64,000 bases of DNA. It comes from CAZSAT01 sp964604675 (GTDB taxonomy: Bacteria > Myxococcota_A > UBA796 > CAJQPC01). The position numbers and the translations under genes were made by a program. Location: contig CAZSAT010000003.1 of NCBI GenBank assembly GCA_964604675.1, positions 74,205 through 138,204 on the forward strand, in the 5' to 3' direction. Each line of letters begins with the position of its first letter. Position 1 is the first letter of the stretch. Under the pieces are notes generated by a model. The model worked only from the letters and a program-made list of their open reading frames with translations. It was not told the DNA's origin and searched no databases. Of this stretch, positions 16,801 to 23,945 are shown piece by piece.

Positions 16801-16988
16801 GCGCCGGCGCCTACAACCTCGCCTGCGTGCTCGTAGCCCGCGGCGCCTGGGACGCGGCCGTCGACCGGCTCACGCCGCTGTTCGCGGACCCCGCCATGGC
16901 GGCGTATGCCGCCGACGATCCGGACCTCGCTGCGCTCTGGGAGGCCCGCCCCGGAGCCTGCCCCGCGCCCGAAGGGCGCCCAGCGTGA
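13803..16988 (+). CDS. KGGVGR-variant ParA/MinD-type ATPase fused to TPR array
   Basis: 1061 residues. The N-terminal ~280 residues are a ParA/MinD-like SIMIBI ATPase. The deviant Walker A is KGGVGRS (residues 11-17): the signature Lys11 is kept but the P-loop lysine is Arg16. This is followed by VVLVDLDLEAPG and the switch region IDARTGLSDVGGL. The remaining ~780 residues are repeated helix pairs of TPR type (for example GRVDEAVALLETFCVAHPRN and ARRFEHAD-like units), giving a long scaffold. There is no signal peptide, so it is cytoplasmic. KGGVGR ATPases with TPRs are known mainly from regulated signalling or conflict-type operons; that role here is inference. Its GTG start follows the winged-helix gene by 3 bp, and its stop overlaps the next gene (GTGA). 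Confidence 0.8.
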   Translation: MAFYVAFYSYKGGVGRSLALSNVAWALAAAGRRVVLVDLDLEAPGLDAVPGLAPRRRRKPRKGFLELAAGYARRGRLPSLRSHLHPAAKAPAPGKVWLMPAGRPGPAYQKALHELDWACLHPKKGTEPFLEGLRHAIEEVCRPDYVLIDARTGLSDVGGLTTHQLADSVVLVFNLTWPCIEGSVRAYRSMVSEASRVRSVTLLASPVPPLAPEEGSVVARRLQRAAELMPRGVSHGRRIHTVEYHPAMALSDELAVCDPERWPAAERYLRVAEALQLESPEEVLATAREARHLQESGRVDEAVALLETFCVAHPRNASAREALGDVLLESRRPAEAAEAYERAVALAPERPHLQRRLGEARLAAGDAEGAVGALRAAIDGGAEGQDAWAALAGAHQALGQTHEETEARREAVKAVLSEGAGEDWAAADREVLEADFVRALDRAPPLADLDSQAFWDLLMGSLSLPLPDKLGIARAVLDGSLDAEGVARIRALLRDGQQRAEEIFGPGTARLQARIREALADPTDVAAVLALTDGGDDDGWLQLYAARLLVEGSDDQLRLLREAVAEDPTLDRAWDALGQALGAAARRDDGRRRLALLREAVRAHEEAVRLSGGAGARYHIGRRLVELAEELEGVARQEHLRQAAEHLREAHGLDSERSEILEAWGAALVELAAAGEGASRRRLLRSACRRFREAVERRPTSYGGQFAWGNALVELARESDPIERVDYLQEATRRYEDAALLRPRRAEAHHNWGAALLMLGEQEGGPWLELAKRRFTEALVLRPGDPRSLHGLGRTVLGLARGGRGDVLEAQAVLAEAAQADLALPGLRADLGRSLVLLAEDARDDGEREGRFREAEAVFAEALSEAPGDVETLKAWGDALLRHARLVDEEQQGSLLRDACGRYAEALQLLPGDYRALNNWGHALLLQARGAVGERRLELLEAAAARFEHADRVGPALAAMANGIGATRLLLAGDAPESERDALLDAAEAWFVEADARSDGAGAYNLACVLVARGAWDAAVDRLTPLFADPAMAAYAADDPDLAALWEARPGACPAPEGRPA

Positions 16989-18319
16989 GCCTGCTGCCCC
17001 TGGTGCTCCAGCTGCCCGCGGACGTGGTCGAGATGCACGCGGGCGATGTCGATCGAGACGGCTACGACGAGCTGGTCATTGTCTCGATGACCGAGCAACC
17101 TCCGCGGCGCGACGCGGTGACGCTCACGATCCTCCAGCTCGACGACAAGCTGGCCACCTCCGAGCTCCGGCTCGGCGACGAGGCCCTCTTCTGGGATCTG
17201 GTCGACGGCCTCGTGGTGCTGGACGCACACGGCTTCGCCGAGCTGGCCCTCGACGGCACCCGCACCCGCCTGGCGAGCTTCGACAGCGGCCTCGGTGGCC
17301 TGGGGTCCACCACCCCGCGCAAGGGGGCCTTGGGTCACGACCTGGACGACGATGGCCGGCGGGAGCTGCTGGCCTGGTCGGGCGCCCAGCTCGCGGCCTT
17401 CACCCGTGACGGCACGCCGATCGGCACGGTGCACGAGGCCGGCCTCGGGCACCTCACCACGTCCACCTCCGAGCACCAGGTGAGCCTGGGGGTGCATGCC
17501 AGCGCCCACGACGCCCGGCTCGTGGACGTGGATGGAGATGGGCTTCGCGACGTGGTCTTCGCTCGGGATCGGGAGGCCGTGGTGCACGTCTCGGCGCACG
17601 ACCACATCGGTGCTCGGCGGAGCGTGATCGAGCTGCCGCTCGACCTCGACCCGCGCGACGACGGCAGCCTGGCCAAGGGTGAGACCCAGCGGGAGATCGA
17701 GCACGTCTGGCTGGAGGACGTCAACGGCGACGGCCGGGCGGACCTCACGCTGATGCGCAGCGTGCTGGCGGGGAGCTGGTTCGGCTCGACCTCCGAGCTG
17801 CTGTTCTACCCGGGCACCGGCTCGGGCTTCGGGAGCGCGCAGGTGCGCCGCTTCGACGCGCAGGCAGCAGACCCCTTCCTGCTCGACGCCGATCAGGACG
17901 GCGACCAGGACCTCGTGCTTCCCCTGGTCGACGTGAACGTGGCCAACATCGTGAAGGCCCTGGTGGCGCGCGAGGTGACCATCGAGGTCAGCGTGCTCGA
18001 GATGGACGGTGTCTTCGGACCAGCGCAGCACGTGATCGACGTCGATCTCGGCATCGAGGCCACCGACGCCCTGCTGTTCGAGCTGCAGGAGGATCTCACG
18101 GGCGACGGGCGCCCGGATCTCGTGCTCGGCACCGACGACGGTGTGGAGGTCTTTGCCAGCGAGGGCATCGGTCTGGCGCGCCAACCCAGCTTCGTCGCCG
18201 ACCTGAGCTTGCCCCCGGATGCCCAGCTCCTGGTGCATGACTTCGATCGCGACGGCCTCGGCGAGCTGCTGGTCTGGAGCCGCCACACCCCGCGGGCCAC
18301 GCTGCTTCGGACGCGGTAG
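16985..18319 (+). CDS. VCBS/FG-GAP-like repeat protein
   Basis: 444 residues with several Asp-rich calcium-binding loops of the VCBS/FG-GAP type: GDVDRDGYDELVIV near residue 20, VDVDGDGLRDVVFA, EDVNGDGRADLTLM, LDADQDGDQDLVLP and DLTGDGRPDLVLG. The pattern implies a beta-propeller. A short hydrophobic start (MSLLPLVLQLPA) is too weak to call a signal peptide with confidence. The GTG at 16985 overlaps the ATPase stop (GTGA). Such propellers normally work outside the cytoplasm as ligand-binding domains, so coupling to a ParA-like ATPase is unusual. Confidence 0.8.
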   Translation: MSLLPLVLQLPADVVEMHAGDVDRDGYDELVIVSMTEQPPRRDAVTLTILQLDDKLATSELRLGDEALFWDLVDGLVVLDAHGFAELALDGTRTRLASFDSGLGGLGSTTPRKGALGHDLDDDGRRELLAWSGAQLAAFTRDGTPIGTVHEAGLGHLTTSTSEHQVSLGVHASAHDARLVDVDGDGLRDVVFARDREAVVHVSAHDHIGARRSVIELPLDLDPRDDGSLAKGETQREIEHVWLEDVNGDGRADLTLMRSVLAGSWFGSTSELLFYPGTGSGFGSAQVRRFDAQAADPFLLDADQDGDQDLVLPLVDVNVANIVKALVAREVTIEVSVLEMDGVFGPAQHVIDVDLGIEATDALLFELQEDLTGDGRPDLVLGTDDGVEVFASEGIGLARQPSFVADLSLPPDAQLLVHDFDRDGLGELLVWSRHTPRATLLRTR

Positions 18320-18328
18320 GAGCGGCCG

Positions 18329-18886
18329 ATGGGTCGGCTCGACGGCATCGGGGAAGCGCTGGGCGCTCTGCTGGCCTTGCTGGGCCTGTCGCCTTCGCCC
18401 TTCGTGCTCGCCATGGCGGGCTTGTTGGTCGCGCTCGCAGCGCTGCCCTTCTTCCTGAAGGTGGAGCGGCAGCGCAAGCTCCGCAAGCTCGTCGCAGCGG
18501 CGGCGGAGGCGCCGGCCGCCGATCGGGCCGCGGCTCGTCAGGCGGCGCTAGCCGCGGCGTCCAGTCCCGTGCATTGGATCGTGCTGGCTGAGGAGGCGCA
18601 CCGTCGGCGGGTGCCGAAGCTGGCCCAGGCCGCCCTGGCCGGACTGCGGGCCACGGGTCGCCGTCGAACCGACGTTCGCCGCCTGGAGCGGCGCATCGAA
18701 AAGCGGGTGCCCACGACGGCGGAGGGTGAGGCGGCGGCCATCGAGCGGCTGCTGGAGGCTGGTCTGTGGGAGGAGGCCGAGCGCAGGTTGTCCAACGCGC
18801 TCCAGCAGTTTCCTCGATCGGAGTCCCTCGCGGATCTGGCCGAGCAACACGCCAGCGCTGGGGGCTCTACCGATTCGACCGGCTGA
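18329..18886 (+). CDS. Membrane protein with helical cytoplasmic tail
   Basis: 185 residues. The N-terminus has one or two hydrophobic helices (LGALLALLGL and FVLAMAGLLVALAALPFFL) followed by a very basic stretch (KVERQRKLRKL) and a helical Ala/Arg/Glu-rich domain, possibly TPR-like (RLLEAGLWEEAERRLSNALQQ). No family recognised. It begins 9 bp after the VCBS gene and is the last gene of the plus-strand operon. Its 3' end overlaps the convergent histidine kinase gene by 20 bp. A membrane anchor for the ATPase/propeller module is possible (inference). Confidence 0.65.
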   Translation: MGRLDGIGEALGALLALLGLSPSPFVLAMAGLLVALAALPFFLKVERQRKLRKLVAAAAEAPAADRAAARQAALAAASSPVHWIVLAEEAHRRRVPKLAQAALAGLRATGRRRTDVRRLERRIEKRVPTTAEGEAAAIERLLEAGLWEEAERRLSNALQQFPRSESLADLAEQHASAGGSTDSTG

Positions 18887-20603
18887 GCGCTTCCTCGACC
18901 CGGTGCAGGAGGTCGGCCGCCGACCAGGGCTTCTGGAGGAAGCCGGCGAGCCCCTTGCCGGCGAAGCGGTGCGTCACGTCGGTCTCCGAGTAGCCGCTGC
19001 ACAGGAGCACCTTGACCTTCGGGTCCCGTCGCCGAAGCTCGGCGAAGGCGGTGGCGCCATCCATCCTGGGCATCGTCAGGTCGAGGATGACCAGGTCGAT
19101 CTCGCCGCTGCGGCGCTCGAAGAGCTGCACCGCGTCCAGGCCGTCCTGCGCGGTGAGGACGCGGTAGCCGCGGAGCTCCAGGGCCTTGGTCGCGACGACG
19201 CGCACCGTCTCCTCGTCGTCCGCCACCAGGACCACCTTGTCGCTCGATCCCGCCTCGGGATCAGCGGTGTCCGTGACACCTCCGGCCGGGGGCAGCAGGA
19301 GCTTCACCGTGGTGCCACGCCCTGGTTCCGAGGTGACCTTCAGCATGCCCCGATGCCCCCGTGCGATGCCGCGCACCGCTGCCAGACCGAGCCCTCGACC
19401 GGTCTCCTGCGTGGTGAAGAAGGGGTCGAAGATCCGGGCTTGGGTGGCGCTGTCCATGCCGCGGCCGTTGTCGGAGACCTCGACGTGGGCGTAGGTGCCA
19501 ATGGGCAGGTCGAGGTCGCCGACGCACCGCGCCAGGTAGGTGGCGTCCACCCGGGTCGTGCCGGTGCGGATGGCGACCAGGCCGGCGTGGTCCATCGCCT
19601 CGCTGGCGTTGGTGGCGAGGTTGAGGATGACCTGGCGGACCTGGGTGGCGTCGGCGTCCACCAGGGGCAGGTCGTCGCCTAGGGTCAGCTTCAAGGCCGC
19701 ATGCGACGGGAGCGCCGCGCGCACCAGGTGGCCCATCTCCCGCACCACGCTGGACAGGTCGATCCGGTCGATCACGAAGCGCCCGTGTCCGGAGTAGGCG
19801 AGCATCTGCTTGGTCAGGTCGGCCGCGCGGCGGGCGGCCAGCTCGATCGCGCCCACGGTGTTGCGGGCGGACGCCTCGGGGGGGAGCTCCAGCAAGGCGA
19901 GCGATGCGTTGCCGAGGATGCCGACCAGCAGGTTGTTGAAGTCGTGGGCCACACCACTTGCGAGCGCGCCCAGGCTCTCGACCCGCTGCGCCTCCTGCAT
20001 GCGGGTCTCCAGCTCGCGCCTCTGGGCCTCCAGCGCGCTTCGTTGGGCCAACTCGTCGCGCAGGGCGCGCACCAGCTCGGCGTTGCGGAGCGCCAGGCCG
20101 GCATGGTCGGCGAGCACGCCGAGCTCCTGCAGGTCGCCCTCGTCGAACCGCAGCTCGGATCGGTTGGAGAAGATGGTCAGCGCGCCGAGCACCAGCTCGC
20201 CGGCGCGCACCGGGGCAGAGGCAACGCTGAAGGTGGGCATCTCCCGGGCGAGCTGGCGGTATTCCGGGCGCGCATGCTCGACGAGCGCCGCGGGATCGAG
20301 GACCGACACCAGGATCGGCTCGCCTGTCGCGAGCACGCCGCCGGCGATGCCGGTGCCAGCGCGAACGGGCTCCGCCGCCAGCACCTTCTCGACCATCTCC
20401 AAGTGCTCGGGGTCGACGTGAGCGATGGCCGCGGTGGGGTAGAGCTCGGGGTCGAACTCCGACTGCAGGACCAGCACGGCGCCGCAGCCGAAGGCTTCCG
20501 CGATGCCTTGGCAGATGTGCTGGGGGATCCGGGACGGTGTGTCCACGGCCTGGTTGAAGCCGTGCACCAGGACGGCGATCCGGCCCCAGCGGGTCTGCTT
20601 CAT
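18867..20603 (-). CDS. Hybrid sensor histidine kinase (GAF, HisKA, HATPase, REC)
   Basis: 578 residues, soluble. A GAF domain occupies roughly residues 20-175 (GIAGGVLATGEPILVSVLD, LVLGALTIFSN). HisKA has His220 in SGVAHDFNNLLVGILGN, HATPase shows NLATNASEAMD, DNGRGMD and GRGLGLAAV, and the receiver has Asp508 in ILDLTMPRMDG with Lys in LQKPWS. The ATG is preceded by GGGAGGGGG. The upstream Ig-repeat lipoprotein gene is on the same strand 28 bp away, so they may be co-transcribed. The domain layout parallels the kinase at 8152, but with GAF in place of PAS. Confidence 0.92.
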   Translation of the reverse strand: MKQTRWGRIAVLVHGFNQAVDTPSRIPQHICQGIAEAFGCGAVLVLQSEFDPELYPTAAIAHVDPEHLEMVEKVLAAEPVRAGTGIAGGVLATGEPILVSVLDPAALVEHARPEYRQLAREMPTFSVASAPVRAGELVLGALTIFSNRSELRFDEGDLQELGVLADHAGLALRNAELVRALRDELAQRSALEAQRRELETRMQEAQRVESLGALASGVAHDFNNLLVGILGNASLALLELPPEASARNTVGAIELAARRAADLTKQMLAYSGHGRFVIDRIDLSSVVREMGHLVRAALPSHAALKLTLGDDLPLVDADATQVRQVILNLATNASEAMDHAGLVAIRTGTTRVDATYLARCVGDLDLPIGTYAHVEVSDNGRGMDSATQARIFDPFFTTQETGRGLGLAAVRGIARGHRGMLKVTSEPGRGTTVKLLLPPAGGVTDTADPEAGSSDKVVLVADDEETVRVVATKALELRGYRVLTAQDGLDAVQLFERRSGEIDLVILDLTMPRMDGATAFAELRRRDPKVKVLLCSGYSETDVTHRFAGKGLAGFLQKPWSAADLLHRVEEALSRSNR

Positions 20604-20631
20604 GCTCCCCCTCCCGGCGGGTCTAACGGAG

Positions 20632-23600
20632 TCACCGCGTGGCGGTCACGGAGAAGCTCTGGTTGGTGCAGTCGAAGCACCACAGACCGCCGCTGTAGGA
20701 GGCCGACAGGGTGCCCGAGAAGGTGACGGTGTCGGTGAAGGTGCCGCTGAGGGTGTAGGTCTCGGTGCACGTGCCCGGCAAGGTGCTCGACGCGGTGAAG
20801 GTGTCGGTCGCCGTGAAGCTACCGGTCATGGTGCCCGGCTGGCTGCCGCCACCGCTGACGATGATGCTCGGGTAGCTGTCGACCACCGAGAGCGTGGACA
20901 CGCTGACGCTCACGAGCCCGTAGGCGCAGCTGTACGACACGCTCGGCCACACCGACCAGGAACCGGAGTACGAGTCCTCGGACTCGGCGCCGACCGTGAC
21001 GGAGTCGACGTCGGGGTCTCCGTACGTGTCGCCGTCGTGAGGGTACACGGTGCACGTCCAGGTCTCGTCCTCGAACAGGTCCTCGGCGGGCACGGTGTCG
21101 TCGCTCCACTCGGTGGTGTCCGGCCCGAGCTCTGCGCTGTCGCCGCTGGGGTAGGCGCTCCCTTCCACCTCCCAGTCGAAGGCGTAGTCGATGTCGTCGC
21201 CGTCGGCGTCCGTGCTCTCGGTGACGAGCTCGCACCACAGGTCGTCGACCTCCGCCACCGGATCGCTCGGGTCGATGGCGATGACCGGTGCGCTCGGCGG
21301 CGAGTTGAGCACGGTGACGCTCGAAGACGTGGCGCTCGCTCCGGTGTCCTCGCCGTCGTTGGGGGTGGCCACGACGTACACGGTCTCGTCCTTCTCGAAG
21401 TAGACCGCCCCGTCGAGGCTGGACCCCACCGCCACCCAGCTTCCCTCGACGTACCAGTCGTAGTCCACGTCCACACCGTCGCCATCGGCGTCGGTGGCGG
21501 ACGCGGAGGCGACGAGGGTGTCGTCGGTGTAGGCGGCCGAGGGGCTGATGCTGACCGAGCCGATGCTCGGCGCGTTGTTGTCGATGGTCAGGCTCGCCGA
21601 ACGTGTGGTGCCGTCGTCGAGCCCGTCGCTCGGCGTGACCGTGCAGGTGACCACGTCGTCCTTTGCGAAGCCGCTCGCCAGCGTGGTGCCGGTGCCGACC
21701 GTGCTGCCATCGACGCTCCAGGTCACCAGGGACGCATCGCTGTCGCCGTCGACGTCGCTGAAGCCGCTGTAGGTGCACGTGAGGGTGTCGGCGGCGTCGG
21801 CGGGGTTGGGCGAGATGCTCACCGAGGTGATGCTGGGTGCGGTGTTCGCGATGGTGAGGCTGGCGGACACGTCGCTGCCGGTGTCGCTGCCATCGTCGGG
21901 TGTGACGGTGCAGGCCACCACGTCTCCGCGGACGAAGCTGCCGCTGTAGCTGGTGCCGCTGGCGACCGTGGCGCCTCCCACCGCCCAGGAAGCGGTGGAC
22001 TGGTCGCTGTCGCCGTCGGCGTCGTCGAAGGCCCAGCTGCAGCTCAAGGTCTCACCGGCGTAGGCCGGATCGGGCGACAGCGCGACCTCGGACACCGACG
22101 GTGCGGTGTTCGCCACCGTGACGGTGTTCGAGGCGACCGCCGCGCCGTCGTCGGTGCCGTCGGTCGGCGTGACGGTGCAGGTGACCGTGTCGCCGCGCTC
22201 GTGGTGCTCGTCGGAGAGGCTGGAGGTGGTCGCTCCCGGGTCGGAGCCGCTGACGTCCCATGCGTAGGCGTACGCGACCGTGTCGCCGTCGGCATCGGAC
22301 GCCGTGGCGGGCGTGCAGCTCAGGGTGTCGTCGGTGCCGGCTGGATCCGGTGACAGCGTGACGCTGGACACGGTGGGCGCGCTGTTGCCGATGGTGACCT
22401 CGGCACTGCCTGCGGTCCCGTCACCGGAGCCGTCGTTCGGGGTGACGTCGACGCGCCACGTGTCGTCCCTGGCGGTGGCCGAGGCCGGGAGCGTGGCGGT
22501 GGTCGACGCGGACGAGGCGGTTCCTCCGACGAACCAGGCATAGCTGTAGGTGATGGGATCGCCTTCCGGATCGCTGGCCGCCGTGTCGATGGCGACGCTC
22601 AGGCTGTCGTCGCTCGTGGGATTGGAGGGGGCCAAGGAGATCACGGGCGCACCGGGCAGCCCGTTCACGGTCAGGGTGAGGGAGTCGGTGGCGTAGAGCC
22701 CGTCGGTGTCGGTGACGGTGAGCGAGATGGCGTGGGTGCCGGCACGGAGGTCGGCGGTGGAGAACGCTGTCCGTCCGGAGCTGTCGGGGGGGGCTTCGTG
22801 GAGCACCCCGTCGACGCTCGACGACCACGAGACGGCGAGCTCGTCGGCCGTGGACTGGTCGTCGCTCACGGAACCCTCGAAGCTCACCGTGTCGCCCTCG
22901 TTCACGGTGGTGCCCGTGCCCGGGCTGTCGATCTCGGCGTCGGGAGGTGTCCCGACAGACCAGGCGATGGACTCGGAGCACACCGCCCCGAGGTCGTCTT
23001 CGACGCGGAGGGCGATCTGGTGGGTTCCGATCGACAGGGACGAGGTGCTCACCCCCGTCGAGCCGTCGCTGGAAGCGTCGGACGTCGACAAGCTGCCGTC
23101 GCGGTCGCTGGACCAGGACAGCACGAGCCGCTCGGGCCCGATGTCGACGTCGCCGACCGAGCCGCGGAAGGTGACCTCCGCGCCGGACTCGCTCGAGCCT
23201 CCCGACGCGGGCTCGTCGATGGTGCAGGTGGGCGGCGAGTTGGGCGGTCCGACGGTGACCACCACGCCGTCGCTCCCGGTCTTTCCGGAGCTGTCCTGCG
23301 CCCACAGGGTGAGGGCGTGGTCCCCCTCGGCCAGGTAGCCGTAGCCGAGCACGCCGCCGTCGGCGTCAGGCTGCCCGTCCACGTCGAGGCCCTCGCCGGC
23401 GTCGTCCTGCCACCAGACCACGAGGTCCTCGGCGAGGTCCTCCCCGTCGCTGACGATCCCCTCGAAGACCACCAGCACGTCGCTGTAGAGCGGCTCGTCG
23501 TCGGTCGGGGAGGTGAGCTCGACGACGGGCCGGTCCGTGGGCACGACCGTGAGCGCCACGGCGTCGGAACCGGCCGCGCCTTCGGGGTCCTTGACCTCCA

Positions 23601-23877
23601 TCGTCACGTCGCCTCCGTTGACCTGGAGGGTGAGGTCGCAGGAGGTGGTGCCGTCGGCTTCGGGCACCTGGCCGGTGCAGGCGCGCTCGCCGTCGACGTA
23701 CCAGTTGACCACCAGGTCGGACGGATCGTGGTCCGGGTCGGAGGCGCTGCCGAAGAAGCTCTCTGTGTAGCCCTCGAGCACCTCGCTGCCGTCGACGTGG
23801 CTGGTGATGGCCGCCAGCGGCTCGTTGTTGAAGCGGGTGACCGCCTGGTCCGAGCATGCGAGAAGGGCGAGCAACAC
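20632..23877 (-). CDS. Large Ig/PKD-like repeat lipoprotein
   Basis: 1081 residues. GTG start; the N-terminus MLLALLACSDQ carries a lipobox (LLAC), with lipidation expected at Cys8. The body is a chain of Ig-like/PKD-type beta domains rich in Asp, Ser and Thr. Domains about 90 residues long carry TPxDGxxDG and NxAP linkers (TVTPTDGTDDGAA, TIANTAPSITSVSIS) and acidic DADGD calcium-type motifs. Cysteines recur in pairs (LSCS/CTVTP), suggesting disulfides outside the cytoplasm. The C-terminal ~120 residues are Ser/Thr/Tyr-rich with a final Cys pair (GGLWCFDCTNQS). Likely a surface or periplasmic adhesin-like scaffold. GGAGG lies upstream of the start. Confidence 0.85.
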   Translation of the reverse strand: MLLALLACSDQAVTRFNNEPLAAITSHVDGSEVLEGYTESFFGSASDPDHDPSDLVVNWYVDGERACTGQVPEADGTTSCDLTLQVNGGDVTMEVKDPEGAAGSDAVALTVVPTDRPVVELTSPTDDEPLYSDVLVVFEGIVSDGEDLAEDLVVWWQDDAGEGLDVDGQPDADGGVLGYGYLAEGDHALTLWAQDSSGKTGSDGVVVTVGPPNSPPTCTIDEPASGGSSESGAEVTFRGSVGDVDIGPERLVLSWSSDRDGSLSTSDASSDGSTGVSTSSLSIGTHQIALRVEDDLGAVCSESIAWSVGTPPDAEIDSPGTGTTVNEGDTVSFEGSVSDDQSTADELAVSWSSSVDGVLHEAPPDSSGRTAFSTADLRAGTHAISLTVTDTDGLYATDSLTLTVNGLPGAPVISLAPSNPTSDDSLSVAIDTAASDPEGDPITYSYAWFVGGTASSASTTATLPASATARDDTWRVDVTPNDGSGDGTAGSAEVTIGNSAPTVSSVTLSPDPAGTDDTLSCTPATASDADGDTVAYAYAWDVSGSDPGATTSSLSDEHHERGDTVTCTVTPTDGTDDGAAVASNTVTVANTAPSVSEVALSPDPAYAGETLSCSWAFDDADGDSDQSTASWAVGGATVASGTSYSGSFVRGDVVACTVTPDDGSDTGSDVSASLTIANTAPSITSVSISPNPADAADTLTCTYSGFSDVDGDSDASLVTWSVDGSTVGTGTTLASGFAKDDVVTCTVTPSDGLDDGTTRSASLTIDNNAPSIGSVSISPSAAYTDDTLVASASATDADGDGVDVDYDWYVEGSWVAVGSSLDGAVYFEKDETVYVVATPNDGEDTGASATSSSVTVLNSPPSAPVIAIDPSDPVAEVDDLWCELVTESTDADGDDIDYAFDWEVEGSAYPSGDSAELGPDTTEWSDDTVPAEDLFEDETWTCTVYPHDGDTYGDPDVDSVTVGAESEDSYSGSWSVWPSVSYSCAYGLVSVSVSTLSVVDSYPSIIVSGGGSQPGTMTGSFTATDTFTASSTLPGTCTETYTLSGTFTDTVTFSGTLSASYSGGLWCFDCTNQSFSVTATR
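21302..22640 (-). repeat. Tandem ~270-bp repeats inside the Ig-like lipoprotein gene
   Basis: Five repeat units, each coding 89-91 residues, with boundaries near 21302, 21568, 21841, 22108, 22380 and 22640. Each unit ends with a (C)TVTPxDGxxDG block and an N-(T/S/N)-(A/P)-P hinge. DNA likeness is highest around 21636, 21901 and 22170, where GTGACGGTGCAGG-like strings recur about 265-270 bp apart. This fits domain duplication within the gene. Confidence 0.75.
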
Positions 23878-23931
23878 GGCGCCTCCGTTCTCTCAGGGTA
23901 GCGTGCGGCGCCGTCCCTGTGCGCGGTGTCG

Positions 23932-23945
23932 TAGACTGCGCTCCG
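23932..23945 (+). promoter_or_regulatory. TAGACT -10-like box 8 nt before ATG start
   Basis: TAGACT at 23932-23937 precedes the ATG of the EamA-SPFH gene by 8 nt, with no ribosome binding site between. The 68-bp divergent gap to the lipoprotein start at 23877 also holds the GGAGG for that minus-strand gene. Confidence 0.4.

Noticed and set aside
21302..22640. CRISPR-like array
   Set aside because: Repeats are ~270 bp, in frame and encode protein domains; there are no short identical repeats with unique spacers.
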